Assembly: GCF_008386495.1 (NCBI RefSeq)
Contig: NZ_VTHJ01000066.1
Location: 1 to 54,806, forward strand
Reading direction: 5' to 3'
Source: Streptomyces tailanensis
Lineage (GTDB): Bacteria; Actinomycetota; Actinomycetes; Streptomycetales; Streptomycetaceae
Length of the DNA: 54,806 bases
Shown: one piece after another, positions 33,963-41,893 of the stretch
How positions within the stretch are numbered: position 1 is the first letter of the stretch
How the letters are laid out: each line of letters begins with the position of its first letter
Translations under genes and position numbers: made by a program
The notes under the pieces: generated by a model
Database searches by the model: none
The model's input: the letters and a program-made list of their open reading frames with translations, nothing else
What the model was told of the DNA's origin: nothing

Positions 33963-34544
33963 ATGAACAAGGTCATGACCAGGAAGAAGCGCAGCACCGG
34001 CACCCGCCCTCCCGTCCGCCACGACACCCGCCGCCCCGGCCGCACCCCCGCCCGCACAACTCCGGGAGACGACCGCCCCTCCACCGCACGAACCACAACC
34101 GGCCGACCCCAACCCCAGACCCCGACCTCGACCTCGACCTCGACCTCGACCTCGACCTCGACCTCGACCTCGACCTCGACCTCGACCAGATCCGTCCCCC
34201 AGCTCCGCCCCACCGACCACTTCGCCGACCTCCTCCTGGCCGTACTGAGCGGCCGGCGCCCCGTGCACAGCATGCTCCGCCACACCGCCGGCCGGGCCTA
34301 CGACGAACTGGCCCGGCTCGCCGAACACGGCCCCCTGCGCACCACCCACGGCGTCCACCCGGTCGTACGCGACATCGGCTACTACGTCGCCGCCCCGGGC
34401 GCCCTGGAGGTCTTCGCCCGCATCGGTGCGGGCGACCGACTCCGCGCCATGGCCTTCCGCCTGGAACACGGCCCCGACCACCGCTGGCGCTGCACGGCCG
34501 TGGAACTGGGCGGCCCGAGGCTGCCACACGCGGACGGCGACTGA
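33963..34544 (+). CDS. Rv3235-family protein with a variable Thr-Ser linker
   Basis: A 193-aa protein. The first 55 residues are basic and Arg/Thr-rich (MNKVMTRKKRSTGTRPP). A perfect (Thr-Ser)10 tract comes next, then a conserved domain (FADLLLAVLSGRRPVHSMLRHTAGRAYDELARL, then WRCTAVELGGPR) that matches Rv3235-family proteins, regularly found beside secA in actinobacteria. No signal peptide or membrane helix. The Thr-Ser tract comes from a 6-bp tandem repeat. Convergent with secA, separated by a strong hairpin. Function unknown. Confidence 0.82.
   Translation: MNKVMTRKKRSTGTRPPVRHDTRRPGRTPARTTPGDDRPSTARTTTGRPQPQTPTSTSTSTSTSTSTSTSTSTSTRSVPQLRPTDHFADLLLAVLSGRRPVHSMLRHTAGRAYDELARLAEHGPLRTTHGVHPVVRDIGYYVAAPGALEVFARIGAGDRLRAMAFRLEHGPDHRWRCTAVELGGPRLPHADGD
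34124..34187 (+). repeat. Hexanucleotide microsatellite inside a coding sequence
   Basis: GACCTC repeated 10.7 times without a mismatch, in frame as ACC-TCG codons (Thr-Ser). Each unit adds or removes two residues without changing frame. Confidence 0.95.
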
Positions 34545-34556
34545 GCACGAACGCGT

Positions 34557-34590
34557 GAAGGGCCGGGCACCCAAAGATGCCCGGCCCTTC
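34557..34590. terminator. Bidirectional terminator between Rv3235-family gene and secA
   Basis: Perfect 13-bp inverted repeat (GAAGGGCCGGGCA and its complement) with an 8-base loop, 12 bp after the plus-strand stop and 60 bp after the secA stop. Confidence 0.85.
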
Positions 34591-34650
34591 AGAGGCTCGC
34601 TGCCGCACCGCGGCGCTACGCCACTACCTCGCTCCGCAGCGTCGCGACCC

Positions 34651-37500
34651 TCACTTCTTGCGGCGACGCCCGCCCGCCTTGCCCTGCTGCTTGCGGCGCT
34701 CCGCGCGCGTGAGGCCGTCGGCCTCGGAGCGGACCGGCTCATCGTCGGGCAGGTCGCCCTCGACGATGCCGCCCTCGCCGTCCACGGTCGGCGCGGAGAA
34801 GTGCAGCCGGTCGCGACGCTGAGGGGCCTCCAGGCCCTTCGCGCGGATCTCCGGACGGGAGGCACCCGCCTGGGCCGGCACCGCCTCGCCCTTCTCCAGG
34901 GACGGCTTGGTGTCCTCGACCGGGACCTCCTCGACCTGCTGCTCGACCTGGACCTCCAGGTTGAACAGATAGCCGACGGACTCCTCCTTGATGCCCTCCA
35001 TCATGGCCTGGAACATGTCGAAGCCCTCACGCTGGTACTCGACCAGCGGGTCCTTCTGGGCCATCGCGCGCAGGCCGATGCCCTCCTGGAGGTAGTCCAT
35101 CTCGTAGAGGTGCTCACGCCACTTGCGGTCCAGCACCGACAGGACGACCCGGCGCTCCAGCTCACGCATGATCTCGGAGCCGAGCTGCGCCTCCCGCGCC
35201 TCGTACTGCTCGTGGATGTCGTCCTTGATGGACTCGGCGATGAACTCGGCGGTCAGCCCGGCCCGGTCGCCGGCCGCCTCCTCCAGCTCGTCGACGGTGA
35301 CCTTCACCGGGTAGAGCTGCTTGAAGGCGCCCCACAGCCGGTCCAGGTCCCACTCCTCGGCGAAGCCCTCTGCGGTCTCGGCGCCGATGTACGCGTCGAT
35401 CGTGTCGTCCATGAAGTGCTGGATCTGCTCGTGCAGGTCCTCGCCCTCCAGGACGCGGCGCCGCTCGCCGTAGATGACCTCGCGCTGCCGGTTGAGGACC
35501 TCGTCGTACTTGAGGACGTTCTTCCGGGTCTCGAAGTTCTGCTGCTCGACCTGCGACTGGGCGGAGGCGATCGCGCGCGTGACCATCTTGTTCTCGATCG
35601 GGACGTCGTCCGGCACGTTGGCCATGGACATCACGCGCTCGACCATCTGGGCCTTGAAGAGCCTCATCAGGTCGTCGCCGAGGGACAGGTAGAACCGCGA
35701 CTCACCAGGGTCACCCTGACGACCGGAACGACCGCGCAGCTGGTTGTCGATACGACGCGACTCGTGCCGCTCGGTGCCCAGGACGTAGAGGCCGCCGAGG
35801 GACTCGACCTCGTCCTTCTCGGCCTTGACCGCCTCCTCGGCCTTCGCGAGGGCCTCGGGCAGGGCCTGGGCCCACTCCTCGATGTGCTCCTCGGGGTCGA
35901 GGCCGCGCTGGCGCAGCTCCGCCTCGGCGAGGTCCTCGGGGTTGCCGCCGAGCTTGATGTCCGTACCACGGCCGGCCATGTTCGTGGCCACCGTGACGGC
36001 GCCCTTGCGGCCGGCCTGGGCGACGATGATCGCCTCACGGTCGTGCTGCTTGGCGTTGAGCACCTCATGCTGGACACCACGCTTGGAGAGCTGCTGCGAG
36101 AGGTACTCGGACTTCTCGACCGACGTCGTACCGACGAGGATCGGCTGGCCCTTCTCGTGCTTCTCGACGATGTCGTCGACGACCGCCTCGAACTTCGCGA
36201 CCTCGGTGCGGTAGATCAGGTCCGACTGGTCCTTGCGGACCATGGGGCGGTTGGTCGGGATCGGGACGACGCCGAGCTTGTAGATCTGGTGGAACTCGGC
36301 GGCCTCGGTCATCGCCGTACCAGTCATGCCGCAGAGACCGGGCCGTTCCTTGCCGTTGTGGTCGTGGCGCTTGTAGAGGCGGAAGAAGTTCTGCAGGGTG
36401 ATCGTGGCGAGCGTCTGGTTCTCGTCCTTGATGTCCACCCCTTCCTTCGCCTCGATCGCCTGGTGCATGCCCTCGTTGTAGCGGCGGCCGGCGAGGATAC
36501 GGCCGGTGTGCTCGTCGACGATCATGACTTCGCCGTCCATGACGACGTAGTCCTTGTCCTTCTTGAAGAGCTCCTTGGCCTTGATGGCGTTGTTCAGGTA
36601 GCCCACCAGAGGGGTGTTCACCGACTCGTAGAGGTTGTCGATGCCCAGCCAGTCCTCGACCTTGGAGACGCCGGACTCGTGGATGGCGACGGTGCGCTTC
36701 TTCTCGTCGACCTCGTAGTCGCCGGTCTCCTCGATGCCCTTCAGGGGGTTACCGGGCTCGCCCTTCTTCAGGCGCGTGACCAGCTTGGCGAAATCGCCGT
36801 ACCACTTGGTGGCCTGGTCGGCCGGACCGGAGATGATCAGCGGCGTACGGGCCTCGTCGACGAGGATCGAGTCGACCTCGTCGACGATCGCGAAGTTGTG
36901 GCCGCGCTGGACCAGCTCGTCCTTGGACCACGCCATGTTGTCGCGCAGGTAGTCAAAACCGAACTCGTTGTTCGTGCCGTACGTGATGTCGCACGAGTAC
37001 TGCTCGCGACGCTGGGCCGGCGTCATGTTGGCGAGGATGCAGCCGACGCTCAGACCCAGGAACTTGTGGACGCGACCCATCATCTCGGAGTCACGCTCGG
37101 CCAGGTAGTCGTTGACCGTGATCAGGTGGACGCCCTCACCGGACAGAGCGTTCAGATACGCGGGCAGCGTGCCGACGAGGGTCTTGCCCTCACCGGTCTT
37201 CATCTCGGCCACATAACCGAGGTGGAGGGCGGCGCCACCCATGATCTGCACGTCGTAGTGACGCTGGCCGAGCGCGCGCTTGGCGCCCTCGCGCACGGTG
37301 GCGAACGCCTCGGGGAGCAGGTCGTCCAGGCTCTCACCGTCGGCGTACCGCTGCTTGTACTCATCGGTGAGGGCGCGCAGCTCGGCGTCGGAGAGGTCGA
37401 CGAAGTCCTCTTCGATGGAGTTGACCTGGTCCGCGATGCGGTGCAGCTTGCGCAGGATCTTGCCTTCGCCTGCACGCATGATCTTCGAGAGGACGGACAC
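34651..37500 (-). CDS. secA: Preprotein translocase ATPase SecA
   Basis: A 949-aa motor of the Sec pathway that drives proteins through SecYEG. Walker A AEMKTGEGKTLVG is near residues 98-110, Walker B VDEVDSILVDEARTPLIISG, then TGTAMTEAAEF and GRGTDIKLGGNP in NBD2, and GRSGRQGDPGESRFYLSLGDDLM. The C-terminus ends in basic RRKQQGKAGGRRRKK and lacks the Cys-rich zinc site found in many bacterial SecAs, as is common in actinobacteria. GTG 37500 gives the expected start MSVLSKIMRAGEGK. The gene stands alone, with a terminator at 34557. Confidence 0.98.
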   Translation of the reverse strand: MSVLSKIMRAGEGKILRKLHRIADQVNSIEEDFVDLSDAELRALTDEYKQRYADGESLDDLLPEAFATVREGAKRALGQRHYDVQIMGGAALHLGYVAEMKTGEGKTLVGTLPAYLNALSGEGVHLITVNDYLAERDSEMMGRVHKFLGLSVGCILANMTPAQRREQYSCDITYGTNNEFGFDYLRDNMAWSKDELVQRGHNFAIVDEVDSILVDEARTPLIISGPADQATKWYGDFAKLVTRLKKGEPGNPLKGIEETGDYEVDEKKRTVAIHESGVSKVEDWLGIDNLYESVNTPLVGYLNNAIKAKELFKKDKDYVVMDGEVMIVDEHTGRILAGRRYNEGMHQAIEAKEGVDIKDENQTLATITLQNFFRLYKRHDHNGKERPGLCGMTGTAMTEAAEFHQIYKLGVVPIPTNRPMVRKDQSDLIYRTEVAKFEAVVDDIVEKHEKGQPILVGTTSVEKSEYLSQQLSKRGVQHEVLNAKQHDREAIIVAQAGRKGAVTVATNMAGRGTDIKLGGNPEDLAEAELRQRGLDPEEHIEEWAQALPEALAKAEEAVKAEKDEVESLGGLYVLGTERHESRRIDNQLRGRSGRQGDPGESRFYLSLGDDLMRLFKAQMVERVMSMANVPDDVPIENKMVTRAIASAQSQVEQQNFETRKNVLKYDEVLNRQREVIYGERRRVLEGEDLHEQIQHFMDDTIDAYIGAETAEGFAEEWDLDRLWGAFKQLYPVKVTVDELEEAAGDRAGLTAEFIAESIKDDIHEQYEAREAQLGSEIMRELERRVVLSVLDRKWREHLYEMDYLQEGIGLRAMAQKDPLVEYQREGFDMFQAMMEGIKEESVGYLFNLEVQVEQQVEEVPVEDTKPSLEKGEAVPAQAGASRPEIRAKGLEAPQRRDRLHFSAPTVDGEGGIVEGDLPDDEPVRSEADGLTRAERRKQQGKAGGRRRKK

Positions 37501-37798
37501 GGGGGTTTGTCTCCTTGCCGGTCGGGCCTGGGACGGTCGGTTTCAATGACACTTGGCAGTTTTCAATCACAGCTTGAGCAACGGCCATCGTAAGCGAGGA
37601 CCCCACCGTGCCGGGAGGTCTGTCAGCGACAGCCACCAGGACAACGGACGGGCGTCACTGATGGTGCCGCGTTCCGCCCACGAAACGCACGAATTGTGCC
37701 CCTGTCCGCACGCCCCGTGCCTCCCGCCACCCGGGACCCTCCACAGGACGGCCGCAATTGAGATGGCGCCCTTCCGCCACGCCGAGCAGAATCGCCCG

Positions 37799-38368
37799 AT
37801 GGAACCCGTCACCCTGACCACCGAGCGCCTGCTCCTGCGCACCGTGGACGCGCACGACACCGACACGGTGTACGCGGCCGCACAGGACCCGGACATCCAG
37901 CGCTGGACGACGATCCCCTCACCGTACCTGCGCGAGCACGCCGTGGGTTTCGTCGAGCAGGCGGTTCCCGAGGGCTGGACCAACGCCTCCATGTTCACCT
38001 TCGGCGTCTTCCTCCCCTCCGGGGAGCTGGCGGGCATGCTCGGCATCACCATGCGTTCCCTCGGCACCGCCGAGATCGGCTTCTGGGCCGCCAAGGAACA
38101 CCGCCGCAACGGCTACATCACCGAGGCCACCCTCGCCGCCGCCCGCTGGGCCTTCACCGCCCTCGCCATCGACCGCCTCGAATGGCGCGCCGAAGTAGGC
38201 AACACCGCCTCCCGCGCGGTAGCCGAACACACCGGCTTCACCCTGGAAGGCACCCTCCGCTCCGCCCTCAACAACAACGGAGTCCGCCGCGACTGCTGGA
38301 TAGCCTCCTTGCTCCCGTCCGACCTGGGCCTGCCTTCTACGGCGCCGTATCTGCCGGCGCCGTCATAG
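37799..38368 (+). CDS. GNAT-family N-acetyltransferase (RimJ/RimL-like)
   Basis: A 189-aa acetyltransferase. It opens with LTTERLLLRTVDAHDTDTVY, typical of the RimJ/RimL subgroup, and shows the acetyl-CoA region EIGFWAAKEHRRNGYITEAT and LEWRAEVGNTASRAVAEHTGFTLEGTLR. Substrate may be a protein N-terminus or a small amine. ATG 37799 (MEPVTL) is chosen; ATG 37763 would add 12 residues. The 298 bases upstream to secA show no other gene. Confidence 0.9.
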   Translation: MEPVTLTTERLLLRTVDAHDTDTVYAAAQDPDIQRWTTIPSPYLREHAVGFVEQAVPEGWTNASMFTFGVFLPSGELAGMLGITMRSLGTAEIGFWAAKEHRRNGYITEATLAAARWAFTALAIDRLEWRAEVGNTASRAVAEHTGFTLEGTLRSALNNNGVRRDCWIASLLPSDLGLPSTAPYLPAPS

Positions 38369-38383
38369 AACGCTTCCGCTCCC

Positions 38384-38567
38384 AGCTGCGGGCAATCGTG
38401 CCGCTGGGGCGACTACCCACCCCCGTCGCCATAGCTGCGGGCAATCGTGCCGCGCGGGCGGCTGCCCGCCAACGCAGCGGCACTGGGAAGTCGACCTGTC
38501 ATAGCTGCCGTAGCTGCCGTAGCTGCCGTAGCTGCCGTAGCTGCGGGCGATCATGCCGCTGGGGCGG
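38384..38567. repeat. Compound dispersed repeat region
   Basis: Three copies of a 28-29-bp unit starting AGCTGCGGGCAATCGTGCCG at 38384, 38433 and 38539 (the last with GATCAT). Between copies two and three, TAGCTGCCG is repeated four times (38502-38537). Copy three can form a TGCCGC-TGGG-GCGGCA hairpin. The 351-base gap between the two genes holds nothing else recognisable. Confidence 0.85.
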
Positions 38568-38719
38568 CACGGGTGGGCGCAGCGGCACCTCGTAGCGCCG
38601 AGCAGCGCACCCAACCCCCGCCCAGCCCCGGCGCCGGGCGCCGCACGACCGACCCCGAACCCAGCCCCGAATCCCCAGCTCACCCCAGCCTGTCAGTGGC
38701 CTCCCCTACGCTGCGCACC

Positions 38720-39907
38720 ATGACACCCGACCCGCGCCCCACCACAGAACTCACCGCAGACGAGGCCCGCCGAATCGCCCTCCGGGCACAGGGCTTCCTC
38801 GGCGCCCCCGACCGCAGGTCCGGCGTCCGCGGCGTGCTCCGACACCTTGGCGCGGTCCAACTCGACACCATCTCGGTCCTCGCCCGCTCCCACGAACTCA
38901 TCCCGTACGCCCGCCTCGGCGCCATAGGCCGCACCACAGTCGACAAGGCCTACTGGACCACCGCACCCACGGGCGCCCTTTCGGCACGCCCCCACGCCTT
39001 CGAGTACTGGTCCCACGCCGCCTGCATCCTCCCCATCGAGGAATGGCCCCACTTCGCCTTCCGCCGCCGCTCCTACCGCGCCCGCCCTCACTGGAACCAC
39101 CCACTCCCCGACGGCGCCTACGACCGCGTCATCAAACAACTCCGCGCCGAGGGCCCCCTCACCGCAACGGAGTTGGGCGGCGCGAAACGCACCAGCGAAT
39201 GGTGGGACTGGTCCGGCGAGAAGGTCGCCGTCGAACGCGCCCTGATGTACGGCGAGGTGGTCTGCGTGGAGCGCCGTGGCTGGAAACGGGTGTACGACCT
39301 GGCCGAGCGCGCCGTCCCGAACGCGCTGCTCCACGACGAACTGGACGACAGGGAGTGCCTGCGCCGCCTGATCCGCCAGGCCGGCGAGGCCCTGGGCGTC
39401 GGCACACGCGCGGACATCGCCGACTACCACCGCCTCAAGGCCGAGCAGTTCGACGAGGTGATCGCCGACTCCGGCCTGATCCCGGTGACGGTGCAGGGCT
39501 GGGGCAAACCCGCCTGGGCCGACCCGGCGGCCCTGGAAACCGCCCCGCGCGGCCGCCACCGTACGACGCTCCTCTCCCCGTTCGACTCCCTGATCTGGGA
39601 ACGGGCCCGCACGGAACGGATCTTCGGCTTCACCCACCGCCTGGAGGCCTACGTCCCCAAACAGAAGCGTGTCCACGGCTACTTCGCGATGCCGGTCCTC
39701 GCCGGCGGCCGGCTGGTCGGCCGTGTCGACCCCGCCCGCGACGGCCGGACCCTGGTCGCCAAGCAGATCACTCTGGACGGTCCCAAAGCGATCCCCGCGG
39801 TGGCCCAAGCCCTGCTGGAGGCAGCGAGCTGGGTGGACTGCACCGACGTACGCGTGGAACGCGTGGCCCCCGAACTGCGCGAACCCCTCCTGAGAGCGCT
39901 CGCCTAG
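38720..39907 (+). CDS. Winged-helix YcaQ-like protein (possible DNA crosslink glycosylase)
   Basis: A 395-aa protein of the HTH_42/YcaQ family. Landmarks: ARRIALRAQGFL, VRGVLRHLGAVQLDTISVLARSHEL (residues about 40-65), AFEYWSHAACILPIEEWPHF, and the late LLSPFDSLIWERARTERIFGFTHRLEAYVPKQKRVHGYFAMPVL. The last block is the strongest family signature. Relatives in E. coli and Streptomyces remove bulky or crosslinked bases; QLD in the catalytic QxD region is present. ATG 38720 follows a repeat-rich region; longer frames upstream are not coding. Confidence 0.85.
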   Translation: MTPDPRPTTELTADEARRIALRAQGFLGAPDRRSGVRGVLRHLGAVQLDTISVLARSHELIPYARLGAIGRTTVDKAYWTTAPTGALSARPHAFEYWSHAACILPIEEWPHFAFRRRSYRARPHWNHPLPDGAYDRVIKQLRAEGPLTATELGGAKRTSEWWDWSGEKVAVERALMYGEVVCVERRGWKRVYDLAERAVPNALLHDELDDRECLRRLIRQAGEALGVGTRADIADYHRLKAEQFDEVIADSGLIPVTVQGWGKPAWADPAALETAPRGRHRTTLLSPFDSLIWERARTERIFGFTHRLEAYVPKQKRVHGYFAMPVLAGGRLVGRVDPARDGRTLVAKQITLDGPKAIPAVAQALLEAASWVDCTDVRVERVAPELREPLLRALA

Positions 39908-39933
39908 CGATTCTCAACGTGTCTCGACGGATC

Positions 39934-40680
39934 TCAGCGGATCTCGAGGATCTTCTCCCGCATCGCGTACACCACGGCCTCCATCCTGGAATGCAGCTGA
40001 AGCTTTTCCAGGATGTTGCGCACATGGTTCTTCACGGTGTTCTCGGAAATGAACAGCTCCTTGGCGATGTCCCGGTTGTTCATCCCCGTCGCCACGAGCT
40101 TGAGCACTTCGAGTTCCCGGTCCGTCAGCCGCGGCGCGGGCACCAGCCGCCGCTCGTCCGTCCGCTGGATCATGGACTTGAACTCGGTGAGCAGTTTCGA
40201 CGCCATCGAGGGGCTGATCTGCGACTGCCCGTCGGCGACCGCGCGAATGGCCGTGGCCACCTCGTCCGTGGAGATCTCCTTGAGGAGATACCCGGTCGCA
40301 CCGGCCTTGATCGCGTCGTAGAGGTCGGCCTCCTCGTCGCTGATCGTCAGCATGATGATCTTCGCGCTGGGGGCGACTTCCTTGATGGAGGTGCACGCCT
40401 CGATCCCGCCGCGCCTGGGCATCCGTACGTCCATCAGCACGATGTCCGGCAGCAGGTCCGCGGCCTTGTCGACCGCCTCCGCCCCGTCACCGGCCTCGCC
40501 GACGACCTGGATGTCCTCCTCGGCGGCGAGCACAATCTCCAGACCACGGCGGAAGAGCGCGTGGTCGTCCACGACAAGGACCCGGATGGGCTCCTTGCGT
40601 GGGGAGCCCGCGGGTCCCATGCCGACGGAGCTTTCGCCGGCATCCTCGTCACGCATCGGTCCGAAGCTGCTGTCCGCCAT
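39934..40680 (-). CDS. NarL/FixJ-type response regulator
   Basis: A 248-aa two-component regulator. Receiver domain residues about 32-150: VLVVDDH, phospho-acceptor Asp84 in VLMDVRMPRRGG, and Lys in YLLKEIS. A LuxR-type helix-turn-helix follows (LTDRELEVLKLVATGMNNRDIAKELFISENTVKNHVRNIL). The 30-residue N-terminal extension is polar. ATG 40680 has GGGGGAGGAACG before it. No histidine kinase is adjacent, so it is an orphan here. The hpf gene lies upstream on the same strand. Confidence 0.93.
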   Translation of the reverse strand: MADSSFGPMRDEDAGESSVGMGPAGSPRKEPIRVLVVDDHALFRRGLEIVLAAEEDIQVVGEAGDGAEAVDKAADLLPDIVLMDVRMPRRGGIEACTSIKEVAPSAKIIMLTISDEEADLYDAIKAGATGYLLKEISTDEVATAIRAVADGQSQISPSMASKLLTEFKSMIQRTDERRLVPAPRLTDRELEVLKLVATGMNNRDIAKELFISENTVKNHVRNILEKLQLHSRMEAVVYAMREKILEIR

Positions 40681-40792
40681 CGTTCCTCCCCCTGAAGGCC
40701 GTGGCCTGTGTTCCTGTGCCATCGCCAACCCAAGGCAACGGCCCGCCGGTTGGGGCCGGTTCGGCCATGATTTCATGCCCGGCCGACAGTGC

Positions 40793-40877
40793 GGTGACAG
40801 AGCGAGCCGCAAGGGGCCGCACACCGGTGCCCCTGGGGGCGCACGCGCGCTCCAGGGGCACCGGTTCAGCTGTCACC
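40793..40877 (-). terminator. Nested inverted repeat after hpf
   Basis: A perfect 14-bp stem (40823-40836 with 40852-40865, ACCGGTGCCCCTGG) and an outer 8-bp pair GGTGACAG/CTGTCACC (40793-40800, 40870-40877). It sits 8 bp after the hpf stop and before the response regulator gene. Likely hpf terminator or partial read-through control. Confidence 0.75.
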
Positions 40878-40885
40878 CGGCGCGG

Positions 40886-41578
40886 TCAGCCGCCGAGCGT
40901 GCCGCCCGCGGCGTCCGCATGCGCCTGGGCGACCATCGGGTCCGTGCTGAGGTGGATGACGCCGTAGTCGTAGGCGTGCCGCCGGTAGACGACACTCGGT
41001 TCCTTGGTCTCGGAGTCGACGAACAGATAGAAGTCGTGCCCGACCAGCTCCATCTCGTAGAGAGCCTGGTCGAGGGTCATCGGGGACGCGACATGGGTCT
41101 TCTCACGGACGATGAGGGGGCCTTCGCCCTTCACTTCCAGCGAGCCGATCCTCTTGGTGGGCACGCCCTCCGACTTCTCCTCGTCGGCGACGTATCCGTT
41201 GCCGTTGAGGGTCGCCACGCCCGGAACGTGGTCGGCGACCTCCGCGGCCGTGAGCCTGCGCGCGCCTCGGCGCGTGTAACGCTTGTCGTGCTGCTTGCGC
41301 AGCCGGGCTTCGAGCTTGTCCGCCGCCAGGTCGAGCGCCGCATAGGGATCGCTCGCCGCTGCCTCCGCCCGGATCACCGGTCCGCGGGAGTGGAGCGTGA
41401 TCTCCACCCGGTCACTGCGGTCGGCCTGTCGGGGGTTGGGCTCCTTGGACACCTCGACGTCGAGGCTGATCACCTTGCCATCGAGCTTCTGGATCTTCTC
41501 CAGCTTCAGCTTCTCGGCCACGTGCTTGCGGAACCGCTCGGGCACCTCGGTCTTGCGGCCCTTGACGACGATGTCCAC
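40886..41578 (-). CDS. hpf: Ribosome hibernation promoting factor (long form)
   Basis: A 230-aa long HPF that binds the 30S subunit and pairs ribosomes into inactive 100S dimers. The N-terminal S30AE domain covers residues 1-110 (VDIVVKGRKTEVPERFRKHVAEKL, KLEARLRKQHDKRY). The C-terminal dimerisation domain is clear (MTLDQALYEMELVGHDFYLFVDSETKEPSVVYRRHAYDYGVIHL). GTG 41578 is chosen from the family N-terminus and a GGAG 9-12 bases upstream; ATG 41635 is a weaker option. The leader contains two hairpins (41601-41619, 41638-41659). Confidence 0.95.
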   Translation of the reverse strand: MDIVVKGRKTEVPERFRKHVAEKLKLEKIQKLDGKVISLDVEVSKEPNPRQADRSDRVEITLHSRGPVIRAEAAASDPYAALDLAADKLEARLRKQHDKRYTRRGARRLTAAEVADHVPGVATLNGNGYVADEEKSEGVPTKRIGSLEVKGEGPLIVREKTHVASPMTLDQALYEMELVGHDFYLFVDSETKEPSVVYRRHAYDYGVIHLSTDPMVAQAHADAAGGTLGG

Positions 41579-41893
41579 GCAGAACTCCGTTCCCGGATCG
41601 CTCCGCTCCACTGGCGGAGCATCTCCCTTGTGCACCAGGTTCCGGTTCGGTCCGGAACCGCGGACTCGGTGACTTCCACCTCCTCCTCCCCCGAGGACAA
41701 GATCTCCACCCCACCGAAGCGGGTGATTGCAGAAAACCCGCAGTACGGCATTCGGATATGTGGTGAACGGCTGGGGCCATTCCCGTACAACCGAACATAT
41801 CTCGCCCGGACGGATGTCGTCACCCTCTACCGAGACGTACCTCCGTTCAGGTGAATAGGCCCTCTCATTACCTGCAACGATGCAAGTTCACTG
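41579..41893. other. hpf leader and promoter region
   Basis: 315 bases between comF and hpf with no gene. On the minus strand two hairpins precede hpf: CTCCGC/GCGGAG (41601-41619, 6-bp arms) and GGTTCCGG/CCGGAACC (41638-41659, 8-bp arms, 6-base loop). The segment 41700-41880 is less GC-rich than its surroundings, consistent with promoters. Confidence 0.6.

Noticed and set aside
34124..34187. Hexamer tract as a phase-variable on/off switch
   Set aside because: The unit is six bases and in frame, so slippage changes length but cannot shift the frame.
34426..37593. A 1055-codon open frame antisense to secA
   Set aside because: Same codon-bias artefact; composition is Leu/Val/Asp-rich with no motifs, while SecA on the other strand is unmistakable.
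38384..38567. Repeat region as a CRISPR array
   Set aside because: Units are unevenly spaced, spacers are not of uniform length, one part is a simple 9-mer tandem, and no cas genes are nearby.
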